Part shown: in pieces, positions 1 through 12,446 of the stretch
How positions within the stretch are numbered: position 1 is the stretch's first letter
Layout of the letters: every line of letters begins with the position of its first letter
Assembly (NCBI GenBank): GCA_018340805.1
Contig: JACMZG010001911.1
Coordinates: 38,080,920 to 38,144,919 of the forward strand
Origin: Microvelia longipes
Lineage: Eukaryota > Arthropoda > Insecta > Hemiptera > Veliidae
Length of the DNA stretch: 64,000 nt
Direction: 5' to 3'
Position numbers and translations under genes: made by a program
The notes under the pieces: model-generated
The model's database searches: none
Told to the model about the DNA's origin: nothing
What the model saw: the letters and a program-made list of their open reading frames with translations, nothing else

Positions 1-360
1 CACAGAAAACCTCAATTAGGTTGATCGGACACGCGGTCCTGGGTGTAAAGGTTATATTAATATTTTAACAATCTTAAATCAATAATTTTGCGTGGTAAAT
101 TAAGATGCTTAAGAAATCCTCCAATTTATTTGCTCATAACCCTTCAATTTACCAGCATATTTTTGTATTTGAAGTTTGCTAACACTTCAAAGTGTTAGCA
201 AACCTTTGCTTTGTTTACAACCTTCAGGGTTGTAAGGTTTTGAGTTTAGGAGCTGTAAGTTTAAGACTTACAGCATAGGATATAAATGAACTTATTTCTG
301 CTCTTTTAGTCATTTATGTATTTTCTATATCATTTGATACTACCGAGTTTTACAAAACAT

Positions 361-447
361 GAATAGACACAATATAATTGAGCGAGAGACGAATAGGAAA
401 TGGAGCAAGCAAAATGCAATGCTAGATCTGGGCACTGTTCCATTATG
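361..447 (+). repeat. One end of a MITE, related to 42105-42353
   Basis: The stretch starts with GACACAATATAATTG followed by a GAGAGAC motif, then a block ending in an ACTGTTCCAT-like segment. The reverse complement of the right half of the inverted-repeat element at 42105-42353 has the same order of words (GACACAATATAATTG, GAGAGACACC, GGAACAAGCAAGATGCAATGC, CTGGGAACTGTTCCAT) with small differences. Only one terminus is seen here, so this copy is truncated or has lost its partner end. It lies just upstream of the first visible Gad1 exon. Confidence 0.55.
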
Positions 448-574
448 TTTATCGACCATAAAAATCTATTAAATATCAACAAATAAAAGCATCTGGAATT
501 TTTCTAAGGTACCTTTGAATTAGTTAGTTATATTTGTTAGCACAAAAGCAAGTATAAATTTTATTTTGTTACAG

Positions 575-3500
575 ACTTATGGCCCCACAATTCTAACGGG
601 GATGCAACAGTCGCAGTGCTTCAGAAATTGGTGGAGGTTTTACTTGATTTCGTGAGAGATACAAACGACCGTAGATGTAAGGTACTAGAATTTCACCATC
701 CCGAACAGATGGTCAAACTGCTAGATCTCTCAATACCTGAACAAGGAGTCAACCTGCAGACTTTAATAGATGACTGCGCTAAAACTTTACACTACCAAGT
801 CAAAACAGGTAAGAACTGTTAAAAATTAAGACATTCCTAAGGAAAGATCTAAAATAACGTGCTCGGAACTTGCTTCATAATAATAGCAGTAATTGTGATT
901 AGTAATAGTAATTAGGGAGAGGTGAGATCACTTTGCAAGTAGGCAACGTTGTTGGCAAATATCCTTAGATAGAAGATAGTGTTCTACCTGAGTCCTAGTG
1001 AAAGCATTTTGTACTTAATCTACATAAGAGCCGTGGGTTTACTATATAAGTTAGAAACAACACGTGCTCACTACCAGACTTAGCTGCCCCCTAAGAATAA
1101 TAATATAATAATATATATAATATATAATATAATATATATAATATATATATTATATATATATATATTATTTTACTCATTATAGGTTAGCAATCATGAATTT
1201 AGGTTACTATGAATATTAGAGTTAGGGAGTTAATAATAATTGGAGTGGGAATTCTCAATTAGGTGCTACAAAAGATATCTTGGTGGAAAAACTGAACCTT
1301 AATCAAGCTATTTGCCTCAGATTCAAATCCAATCTTCCTATTAAGAGCATATACACAACTAAGCACTTGATCATTAATAAATCTTATAGCAACAATAAAT
1401 AAGAAATTCTATAAATGATTTTAGTACAAGCCTTCATTCATTTTCAATTAGCAGTTAATAATGAAGTTACATAAAATAAAATTATTTCCTTCACACGTTC
1501 CTTAAACTTAACATAGGCATGATGAGCCCCCTTTTCCCCATATGAAGAAGTTGTTTACAGAAGTTCATACCTATCACGTCTAACATAAGTTTCATGAAGA
1601 TAAGACCTTGGCTATTAACTAGTGCAAGAGCCTAAAAGTATTAAAGCTTTATCAGAGAGATTTTTCGGTACTATCTTTTGGGATTTTCCTAACGAAAATC
1701 CCCCGAGGATACCTCAGGAAAAATGATTTGGGAAGCCGTCATCCACACACTCTCTCGACCCTGTTTATCTGCCGATTATTGAAATAGAGCCGCCCTAAAC
1801 ATTATATTTTTGACGTTAAGGGTGAGATAAGCCTCTATATTCTGTTATTTTTCCAGAGCTCCTTATAATAGATTTAGACATAATATTTTTTTATAGAAAT
1901 CCTAAAAATAATAATAAACCAAAAATGTAATAATAATTTATCATATAAAAAATGTAAATGCATGGAGCAACCGCAACCTTATTGTCAACCCTCTATAATA
2001 GCGATAATATTTTCTTTGTGGTATTTTATAACTTAAGCATTATAATAATAATCCTAATGCTATGGCTATACTTAATAATAATAAATTTTAAAAGACTTTC
2101 CACGCGACACCAAATAAAATAGTTTCTACATTTTTATTACATAAATGTTTAAATTAGAAGGATTGGTCCATTTCACCACGATATTTTGCTTAAAATTATA
2201 TTTAAATGAGGTATTTAATTAACACGTATATATAAAATAAATTATTATTGTTACTTAATTATTATTTTTGTAACCTAAACAAAAATGCGCTAAGCGAGTA
2301 ACAATTGCACATTATTTATTTGGCAAAATTAGCACGTAAGGACGTTTATTTGAAGTTTCTAAATTTCCCGGTAATATCGCGACCGCGAGAAAGACGTGGT
2401 TTCCAACGTTTAATTTTTACGGACGGAAACGCCATGGAGCGGATGGATACCATAAGGCGCACATTTACATCCTCACAAGCAAATATAATACTACCTAAAC
2501 GAATCAATTGGTATGAATAGAATAATTTTGTTATAACCTCAAGTAACCTAAACTTCATTCCAAGGAATTTTTGCAGCAGAAGCAAAAGAAGCAGCTTGAT
2601 TTGGGAAATGTTGCGTGAGTCATTGTAAGTTTAAAAAATCAGATCATAACTCGTGCCAAATGACTGATCAATTTTTTTCTGAGTTCATAAAGTGTTATTA
2701 ATTTTAAAATAAGAACAGACTCTAAAAATTAGAAAGGACAGAAGTTTTTGATTAGCACAATGTACAGTTGAATGTAATTTAAATGTTGAAAAGACAAAAA
2801 ATGAATGCAACGTTTTTTTTTAAACTATGTCGTAAGCAGTTCAAGCAAATACAAATAAATGCTAAATAAATTGTTGGAAAGGCATTAAATTTGATTATTG
2901 TTCTAATAAACTAAACTACTGCTTGCGATAGCATACCTTCTACTAAGAAATTTAAATCCTATTACTGGTCGTATAGAATGGTGATGGGGACTTCAATCAG
3001 TGAAACGAAATTATATACAGTGCTCTTTAAAATTAACCGCAGAACTTAAAGCTCACAAATAGTATATTATGCTATTAGGCAGCAAAATTGAATTTCGAAA
3101 ATGAGTTTTATAAATCATGCTATGGAAATTTCCAGCCGAGGCTGGTAATTAACCTATTTGAGGAAAATGGCGATTTACCTGCAGAAGAGGAGCCGATGTT
3201 TCCTTTTGCTTCATAGTGGCATATACTATGTCTACATACGGCTGAAAAAGAAACATAAGAATATTATTTTTTAGTTACGTTTAATTTTTACTGGTTACTG
3301 CTATAATTATGATTACAATAAATTATAAAATTATGGTAAGAAATGTATTATTTAAATAAATAAACAAGTAGAATAGGGGTTTTAAATGCTTGCTACGAGA
3401 TTTTAGAGGTTGCGAATATTAATTTCAAGTTCTTTGAACACTCCCAATGTTAGGTAGAATTGGTCGTGTGATTTATCAATAACATAACATAAATATGTTT

Positions 3501-6500
3501 ATGTTAATATTTTTCACTATTACTCTGATTCATTATATTTTATAGTAAAATTGGTTATCTTATTTACAACGTTTTATAAGTGTGGCTTTATTTAAACAAA
3601 ATAAATTAATTAATAATGAAATAAGTAACAAAACAAAAATAAAAATCAGACGATTCATAAAAAGCTGGTAAAAAATTAAAACAACCGATAAATATCCTTG
3701 TTGCCAATATTTTATGTAAACTTATTTAGGTATTTCATAAATATGTGCAATACTTAAACTTATATCGTATTTAAAGTAATAATATATAGAAAATATTATT
3801 ATAATATGTTTACTAGATAATCATGTTTACCAAAGAAAAAACACCGAAATTGAATCAATAACGGGTAACATAATAACCTCAACTCATACATTTCTCCACC
3901 TAGGGTGGAGAAATGGTGTTTAAATTGTTTACCATTATATATAAATGTACCATAACTCCCTAGGAAATAGAGTATTACCACGCAAATTTCCCGAACTGTT
4001 TTTAAATATTTTGTCGACACCAGTGTTGGTAAAATGACATTTTGAAGCTTAAAAACAGTTCAGTAATGACTAATTTTACAGCCGTAAGTAGATAAAAATA
4101 GTTAATTCATTATTATAAACTCAACAAGGACCTAAGGTTCTTCTTTGCTTATTAAGTTATTAATAATCAAATATATAAAGAACTTAAATACTAATATTTT
4201 TCTTTGTCAATAGGGCATAGTTTAAGAGAATTTATTAAAATTCCTCATTCATAAAGTAAATTTATGTATTGAAAGTTGACCCTACTTTCGTTACCATCTT
4301 TTGTGGTTTATAGAATCCGATTAATGAAAATGCGGTTAGTTTTAACACAATCAGAAGTGAAGAAGGTTGTTTTAAATAGGAACACAAAGAGAGGGGTGAA
4401 GTCATCTACGTGACAATTACCAGTAGCTAATCTCAGAGGGCAAAATTGAATGAAAGGGAAAATTGTATATAAAATAAACCCATTGAGGTGGGATGACTTA
4501 TAGGAGGGTTTGTGGTCCCTAACTAGGGTGTATTCATTCAGAGTGATATTCAATTACAGATATACTGATTTCAAGAGGGGACACAAAAACATATTGTTGA
4601 GGGTTGTCCTTATCTGTTTAGCAGCGACCAACGCATCCTGTTTTGATAAGAATTTTGAACAGGACCCTTCTTCCTGAGATCAAATCATTTCAGATTTTTA
4701 ATAATAAAAACTAAAGATTCATGCTGTTTCAAAAGTCCTCCAAGGCATTATATAACTTTTTAGCAAATTTTATATTTTAGTTTCTTTTCAATTCTTTAAA
4801 AAATGAGAATGTTGATAAAAACCAAGGACTGCTCTGCTCTATTTAACTCAACTTATTTCTTAAAAACCGAAATCGATGATAATAGTCAGCGAATGCTGAT
4901 CGTTAGCTCGAATACAGAACTTAATTAGTTAACATCATCGCTTAATCGATGGATATAACTTTTTAGTTTAATTGTCAATATTGATAACCTGGGTATAATT
5001 CTATAGTCAGTTGGCTAAATAGGAGTCTAATTGTCATTTTAATTAATAAAACGGATTTTCTTGAAATAATTTAAGCCAGAATCACTTTATTTACTTTTTT
5101 CTATAGATTATAAAGCCATATTTTGATTGTGTTCCTCACTGCTCAGATAAATCCCTTTTTAGACATCTTAAAAATATTAATGATAATAAAAGATAATGGT
5201 TTTTGGATTTGGAGAACGTACTCAAATAATATTATAGGGTTTCTGAAAAAGTGGTTGATATTTTCAACAGCACTTATATCTAACAGCCCTCTTGATGTCA
5301 GTGACACTCGTAAGCACTTGAAATATCACTCTCCCCTCTCCATTTATCTAATCCTGCGACACAATATCAGATACATTTCTATGAAGTCACCTGATAGTGA
5401 ATGGTTTGAACATTTAAATATTAGATAATGGTGAACATAATGCAAATAACTGCACTGGTCGATCAATTGAAACAGTTTCGTATATTTTTTCAAATCTGTA
5501 AAATTACGAAGCAATTTATTTTAAAATAGATGCACCATGAATACTGCTACAAAAACTAAGTCAAACATTTTGAAACAGCTATAATTAAAGGTGCAAAGAT
5601 CTGAACTTGTAAAATGTTATATCTTAACTAACTGTATACCATAACTACAAATTTGCAAATAGTGTATTGGCTTACATTCAAAATATATTAGGTAAGACTA
5701 TAGTAAGTGGTCACGAGTTGAAATAAATATCAAAGGATTACTTTAAAAGTAAATTTTGAATACATCTCTATTCCACCTAATTTATTTTTTATTTTAAATA
5801 TTCGATCTAGGTATTAGGTATCTTTACATTTTCTTTGTTTTGATAGGTCACCCTCATTTCTTTAATCAGCTGTCATGCGGTCTTGACATCGTCTCTATGG
5901 CTGGAGAATGGCTTACAGCTACAGCCAATACCAACATGTTCACCTATGAAATCGCTCCTGTCTTTATCCTGATGGAAGAAGTCGTATTGGAAAAGATGAG
6001 ACAGATCATCGGGTGGTCTCAGGGAGATTCTATCCTTGCACCAGGAGGATCAATATCAAACTTATATGCTTTCCTTGCTGCTCGTCATCATATGTTTCCT
6101 GAATATAAAGAAAAGGGTTTGGCAAGTGTCGGTGGACAGCTTGTTATGTTCACTAGTGATCAGGTATAAGATCATAATTAAACTTTCAGAATTTTATATA
6201 TAATAAAAAGTAACATGATCATAAATATAAAATAAAAATAAATAAAATGCCCGTTTTAGGGCCTTTCGGCCCATCAGGGTATTAACCCTGCGGGAACCAC
6301 CTCAGGTGGGTTGCATCTACTACACTCTAAGAATTAATTAAAGTTACAAATAACAATACTATTACCTAATTATAATTACCTTAATTAATACAAATACTAT
6401 TCATAAAATCTTAGAGCATTCTAAGATTTTTCCTATTATAATTCTTAGCCCGGGCTGCGAACCCCGGACCTCCGGTGCCGAAATTGAACGAACATGATTA

Positions 6501-9500
6501 TAAATACTTTGTTTAAATTTGAATACCTTTTTGATGATGAAATTACTTTTTTAATGAGTTTATTATTATTATGAGACTACTTTTAATGAGAATACTTCAT
6601 ATGATTATACCTGGGGGAATATTTCAGTTGCACCAACATTAACATCTTAATAATATGGAAAAATCATGGTTCTAGACTTTCCAAAATGGACTCTACCTTC
6701 AGGAAATTGACTATTACGAGTTATTATAAATTCTGGTAACTATTTTCCATATATAGAAATATTGTGGCAACTTTCGGTAACTTTAAAAGTCAAATTAGAG
6801 TATATAGTAGTATTGGTTATTTTATAAAGTGCATTTTTTGCAAAAATTTTTCATTTTTATGGATTTGAAAAAAATATGATATATTTCAAACTATGAAAAA
6901 TTACCAGAATGAGATGATTTACCAAAATTAGGAATATTACTTAGCATTTACCAAAATAGGCAGTATTGCTTTATAATCTACTTTAACTTTTTAAAGCTAC
7001 TAAATGTGGTAACAATATTGCCAAATTGTTGTAAATTAGAACTCGCAAGAATCAATTTGCTTGGGATAGAGACTATTTTGTAAATTCTAGGACCATGTTA
7101 TCCATATTCTAAAGTGATAATGTTGATCTATCTGAAATGTTCTACCTGTATATTTATTCTGTAAAATTTCGAAATTTTTGCAATTAATACTTATGGATCA
7201 TATTGGGCAAAAGAAACAAATAAATAACTTAAGAAATATAACAAATTGGTAATGGGAACTAAATCATGTGGTTTTGTTTGATAAGAAAATTATTTTCCGT
7301 TATTTTTTGCAGTGTCATTACTCAGTTAAAAGTTGCGCATCAGTATGTGGACTTGGAACAGATAATTGCGTTGAAATTCTCTCAGATGAGCAGTGAGTAT
7401 TCCTCCTTTTTTACTAAATGAATTTAACTATAAATTGTGGCTTCTTTTCGAATCAATAAATCTTCAAGGATAATTAACTTAAAATTTACTGAAAGACATA
7501 ACACCCAAATGTAAAATATTCCGTTAGCTAATTTTATTCCCAAAGGAAATTCGCTAAAATTGCGTAATATTAGCATAATAACAGAATATCAGATTATAAT
7601 ATATAATGTTACATAATATAAAACATATGTAACCTATAACACATGTAAAACATTTAAATTTTTAAAATTGCACCACAAACATTATACATAAAATGTATAA
7701 TATTTCTACAATGACAATATAATTGTATCTTGTTTAATTTTTAGTGGAAGAATGATTCCATCTGAGCTGGAGAGGCATGTAAGAGAAAGAAAGGCAAAAG
7801 GACAGATACCATTTTTTGTTAATTGTACATCTGGAACAACAGTGCTAGGAGCTTTTGATCCTATTAACGAGATCGCTGATATCTGCGAGAAATACAAGCT
7901 TTGGCTTCATGTCGACGTGAGTTTGGCTAACTCTAATTAAAGGCCAATTGTAGTTTTCAAAGTATTTTTAAGGAGGTTGCTTTATTAAGTTTGGCTGTTC
8001 AGAAAGCTCTTTAATTTTTAACTTAGGAAATAACAAACGACGATTTTAAATAATGAGAACTTATACTGTTGAATAAAAAATTTACGAATAGTTATGAAGG
8101 AAATGAGAAAAAAGGATAGAAGACATCGATTTCTGGCTATTCATAAAGAAACTACAATTCGGAGTCAATACAACTTCAGTGGAACCATTCATACTTTTAA
8201 ATAATGGTCTACAGATGTGAAATATCTTCATTCAAAACTCGTAAAAAAGAAAAATACGAGTAGTAGGGGATGATTGACGTAGAAAGAGGTTTTTAGAGAC
8301 ACCGGGAAAACTATTAGGTTCTCAAGAAAGAAGTGAAAGGAAACTTGTTTCTTCATCTCCTATCTTGCCCCGGGCTACAAGTAGGAAACAATTTGGTGGC
8401 ACTATCTGGGGAGATTCCACACGTGTAGGGGAGAAGCAAAGGATTAGGAATCCAACCTCCCGTAAACAGAATCTAACTGACAGCCATTGTGTTATCCGAA
8501 ATCCCTCTTTACTTTTACTTCTGCTATTCCCTGCTATGACAAGTTAATACCAGAGCATAATTTTTCGCGACGTCGAACTTCTCCCTTTGTACAGTAAAGA
8601 GCCAGTATATAGAAGGATTAGGATGAAATAACTATGAAATGAAGATAGGATTAGCTACGGATTTAGATGTTACTTATCGTTAATTTATTACTTATTTTAT
8701 TTGTTGCTATTTGTTCATTTTTCACGAATAACTTATATGAGAGTTAATAGCAGACTTATTTTATACCTTCATATTATAAAATAATATAAAGTATATATAG
8801 AGATTTCGAAATTCCTTAAGTTAAACCATAATGTTGTAAAAAATGTTTTTTTATCCAAAACTGCATGGGAAATGGGATCAACTCGAAAAATAAGATTAAA
8901 TAATATTAAATGTTGGCTGTCCTACCTAAACAATCTAAAATTATACACACTATTTACATAATACACTCTTCGCAATATATTCTTTCTTTTTTAAGTTGTC
9001 CCCAAATATACAGTTACAATAGCGTCATCTTATAATTTTTATGAAAGGTAGATGTGCTAATAAAAAAATAAAAATAAATTTTTATATAACTTAAAAACTT
9101 AATTGGAACCTTTAATTTCTTAGACTCAATCCTTCTAAATAAAATTTATCATATCCTTCTGGAATAATTTTAAAATTTTATAAACATTGCTGATACATAA
9201 AATACGTTTTAGGCTGCTTGGGGCGGAGGACTTCTATTCTCTAAGAAACACAGGCATCCAAGGTTTAGTGGTATTGAGAGGTAAGATTTATTATTGGCTA
9301 TTAATTTTTAATTATCTTGCAGCATGGGTAAAATTAAAAAAAAAACAAATAATAACAAAATAAAGCAATTAGTTTGATCATTATACTCTTGAAAATATAA
9401 CTTCTAAAACTTGTTTTTAAAATGGGTGGTATCAGGTGGTGTTTATGATAAAGTTGGACTTACAAGGGCTTTAAAGTTTTCTTAAAATAATGAGGAAATG

Positions 9501-12222
9501 AGACAGAGTGGAGGGCTTATAAAATCATTTTGAAAAGTGAGCACGAAGTGTTGGGTTCGCCGCCTCCTTAATCTAGGCAATTTTTGGTTAGTAAAAGGCG
9601 ATAATTAATAGGGGTGGGTATTTGGCAAGTAACCTACAACGGGGTGATAGAAAAGGGACATTAAAATTCAATTAGGCAGATTCGTGCAGAGGTACTCCAT
9701 CACCAAGGGTTGCCAACCGCACGCGCCCCTCTTAATTATTCACCAAGGTAAATATATTGGGGTTTTTTATGTTTATACAGGAGATATGGTGAGGGAGAAC
9801 AGCGGTGAAGGTTTAAATAAATTGATTCTGAATAATCTATAATCCCTGCAGACTGAATTCTTTTACGTCAAATCTTTGTATAAAAGTGAACATAGGTTAG
9901 GGGCTGCAATGGATTGCAAACCAGGACGTTTTTAAGCCTCTATAAGATTAATCGATTTTTTAAAGTGTTTTTAGAAGAATGCTAAGTAAAAGTACTGCAA
10001 TTGATAAATGGTAATGCGATGAAGAAATTGTTCTAATCCCACCACTATATGACACAATTTCACAACAAAATTAAATGAAACCAAAATAAAAATAAGTAAA
10101 ACAGAAAAACGTAGCTCTCTATGTATGTATAAATTGCTCTCTCTTATGTAATTACAGTCCCGGTGTACTATGTGTTTAATTTTTCAGGGCGAATTCCGTG
10201 ACTTGGAATCCCCACAAATTGATGGGAACACTGCTTCAATGCTCGACAATTCATTTTAAAGATGAGGTATGTTTTATGTTTATACTTAAGAAGTAATAGT
10301 AAAAGTAATAGTAATAGTAAAAGTAATTATACAAATAATAATAAGTACTAAAATATATCGTAAAACTTTTATTTTCTAGGGTCTGCTAATGAGCTGTAAC
10401 AACATGTGTGCCGAATATCTTTTTATGCAAGATAAATTATACGATGTAAAATATGATACTGGAGATAAAGTAATCCAATGTGGCAGACATAACGACATCT
10501 TCAAGCTATGGCTTCAGTGGAGAGCTAAGGTAAACATTAGCGATAAATAAATGACCTGAAGTATTATATTTTAGGGTTATGTTATTTTAAGTATTTAAAA
10601 GTTAGGGTTGTGTAAAAACAGTCGGGAATAGCATAGGTACCAAGGTTATCTTTGGCCTTTCCTTTTCGTTTATGCGAGCATCAGGAATCTAAAACGGTGC
10701 ACATCACTAACCATCTTTGGTTATTATAAATATACTAACCACTAACAACCGCTAATATAGTATGGAATGATTGATTGATTGATTTTATCGAAATCTAGCT
10801 TGAGCAAAACACTCCACAAGAAAAAACATTTGGGTTTATCTTTGATGAAAATTATGTGTCTGAAAGTATTTAAATCAATAAATAATTGAATGTATTTTAC
10901 TGAGAATGTGAAAGTATTTACGTTATTAATTAAGAAGTGGGACCAAAGTTTCAACAGATTAGATCAGACCAGATTCCTATTCATTAAAACACCTCAAAAA
11001 TATCAAGAGAACTTTATTGAAGCAAAGGTTGTTAGCAGTGTTAGTAATACTGCATACCAGGACCCTATATGATCGTGTTTATAATTTTTAGGGAAACGAA
11101 GGCTTCGAACAACACATGGACCACCTCATGGATATGGCCCAATATTTAGTCGAAAAACTCGAATCTAATAAAGATAAATTTCATCTCATCCTGAAGCCTG
11201 AATGTGTAAATGTTAGTTTCTGGTATATTCCCAAGAGGTTAAGGAATATGCCTCATAATAAGCAGAGGGAGACTGAGCTTGGAAAGGTATTTAATAGTAT
11301 TCTCTTTAATTTTCATTATTACTATTCGCTGTGCATAACCATAATTCAAGATGAGCTGACTCTGATACAATTAAAAACGTGATATTACACGTTTTTAGAT
11401 TTAACCCTATAAAAAATCTAGGTTGTTTTCTGGTGAAACTGTATGTGTAACTGAAAATTTTCATATCATTATATTTGTGAGAGAACTCTACATGGTGTGC
11501 CATGAATAGTCATGGTACACCTGAAGTTTATGGAAAAACTCCAAAGGCGCCTAAAATTGGAAGAGTGTCATGAAGTGGTTCGTAATGACAGGTGATAGTA
11601 GAATAAATGAAACAGTTCTGGAACATTGATTTGGATCAGGATGACATGAGGAGCAGGATAAATTATTTTAATGAACTTTAAAACACGATTAAACTCAGTT
11701 AGAGTAGTACTTTAATCTGGTTGAAGTTAAATGCAAACTTAGTTCGACTGGGTCAGGGTTCATAAAAAGAATCTCTCCTGCTCCTCATCTTATCCTAATA
11801 CAAGCCAATGAGCCAGAACGGACTCGTTTGCTCTACTGATTATTTTTAAGCAATGTCTGCATGAGTATTAAAAAATTATGCAATCATTATGATATTAAAA
11901 TTTTATTCAGGGTTGTTGATTATTGATTATTATTATTCTTCCATTTATCAATCCTATAGATTTCATAGAGATAAATCTCTAAATTTTATCTTACAGATTA
12001 AAACTAATTAAAATGTTCCTATTAATTGTTTGTTAGATTTGTCCAATCCTCAAAGGGCGTATGATGCAAGCAGGTACATTGATGGTTGGCTATCAACCAT
12101 TAGATCTAAATGGAACGACAATACCAAACTTCTTCAGAAGTATTTTCTCGTCAGCAGCTGTTACCAAAGCTGACGTTGATTTTATGCTTCATGAGATGGA
12201 TCGATTAGGGCACGATTTGTAA
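575..12222 (+). CDS. Gad1: Glutamate decarboxylase, nine exons, N-terminus missing
   Basis: PLP-dependent glutamate decarboxylase, which makes GABA from glutamate in neurons. Exons read in frame: 575-808, 5847-6163, 7313-7392, 7745-7916, 9213-9280, 10188-10266, 10380-10529, 11092-11286 and 12037-12222. All have GT/AG borders and matching phases, giving about 492 residues and a TAA stop. Family marks: HHPEQ..LLDL near the start, [13 protein letters not shown] in exon 2, HYS at the start of exon 3, HVD/AAWGGG split across the 7916/9213 junction, and NPHK, whose PLP-binding lysine is codon 10216-10218. The C-terminus reads [17 protein letters not shown] and CGLGTD match fly Gad1 better than the black/aspartate decarboxylase or CSAD paralogues. 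The first exon starts mid-codon (phase fits Asp), so about 20 N-terminal residues are encoded upstream of the window or in an exon I could not find. The first visible intron is 5 kb. Confidence 0.96.
1095..1170. repeat. Imperfect (TA)n tract
   Basis: AT-only simple repeat in the first visible Gad1 intron (809-5846). The rest of that intron is AT-rich, and I see no coding or structured element in it. Confidence 0.9.
6228..6490 (-). mobile_element. SINE-like element with tRNA-type B box and 16-bp target duplication
   Basis: The flanks are near-identical 16-mers, AACATGATCATAAATA at 6212-6227 and AACATGATTATAAATA at 6491-6506, which is a target-site duplication typical of LINE-mobilised elements. 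Read on the minus strand, the element opens with a GC-rich head containing GGTTCGCAGCC (Pol III B-box-like). It ends in GGGCATTTTATTTATTTTTA, an A/T tail directly against the duplication. No A box is evident upstream of the B box, so the head may be 5'-truncated or only tRNA-like. The body carries four small hairpins (see 6259-6309 and 6405-6430). It sits in Gad1 intron 6164-7312, close behind the splice donor. Confidence 0.8.
6259..6309 (-). other. Three consecutive hairpins in the SINE 3' part
   Basis: In plus-strand coordinates: 6259-6272 is GGGCC/GGCCC around four bases, which on the minus strand gives a GAAA (GNRA) tetraloop. 6275-6290 is CAGGGT/ACCCTG around four bases. 6297-6309 is CCACCT/AGGTGG around one base. 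They lie back to back within 51 bp of otherwise AT-rich DNA. A fourth, AT-rich hairpin with an 11-bp stem is at 6405-6430. Structured 3' tails of SINEs can be the recognition signal for a partner LINE reverse transcriptase; that role here is inference. Confidence 0.75.
10188..10266 (+). CDS. Gad1: Gad1 exon carrying the PLP-binding lysine
   Basis: Acceptor ttttcag and donor gtatgt bound a 79-nt exon that starts with one base of a split Arg codon and then reads [13 protein letters not shown]. The lysine in NPHK forms the Schiff base with PLP in all group II decarboxylases. It is intact, so the encoded enzyme is expected to be active. Confidence 0.95.
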
Positions 12223-12425
12223 ACAGAATTTAAATCCATGATGTATCCATCCTAGATATAACTTTAGTTAGCCAGAATTAGTACCTTCCTATCCACTATC
12301 CACACCCTCATTATCCTCTTTATGCTAAATACAGTGTTTTAGATTAAATCCTAGTTTGTAAGATAAAAAAAATCTTTATTAAATCATCATGACTCCATGT
12401 AAGCCTGTATCAGGCTTAAAATGTC

Positions 12426-12446
12426 AATAAATCTCTAAAGAATAAA
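12426..12446 (+). promoter_or_regulatory. Gad1 polyadenylation signals
   Basis: Two AATAAA hexamers (12426-12431 and 12441-12446) lie about 205-220 nt after the Gad1 stop codon. They are the first canonical signals on this strand after the stop. Confidence 0.6.

Noticed and set aside
4308..4553. 81-residue minus-strand ORF in the first Gad1 intron
   Set aside because: Hydrophobic, AT-driven composition without any motif; most likely chance.
8365..8547. 60-residue ORF in a Gad1 intron, starting near a CCCGGGC word
   Set aside because: No recognisable protein motif and no paired splice sites; the surrounding sequence looks repeat-derived.
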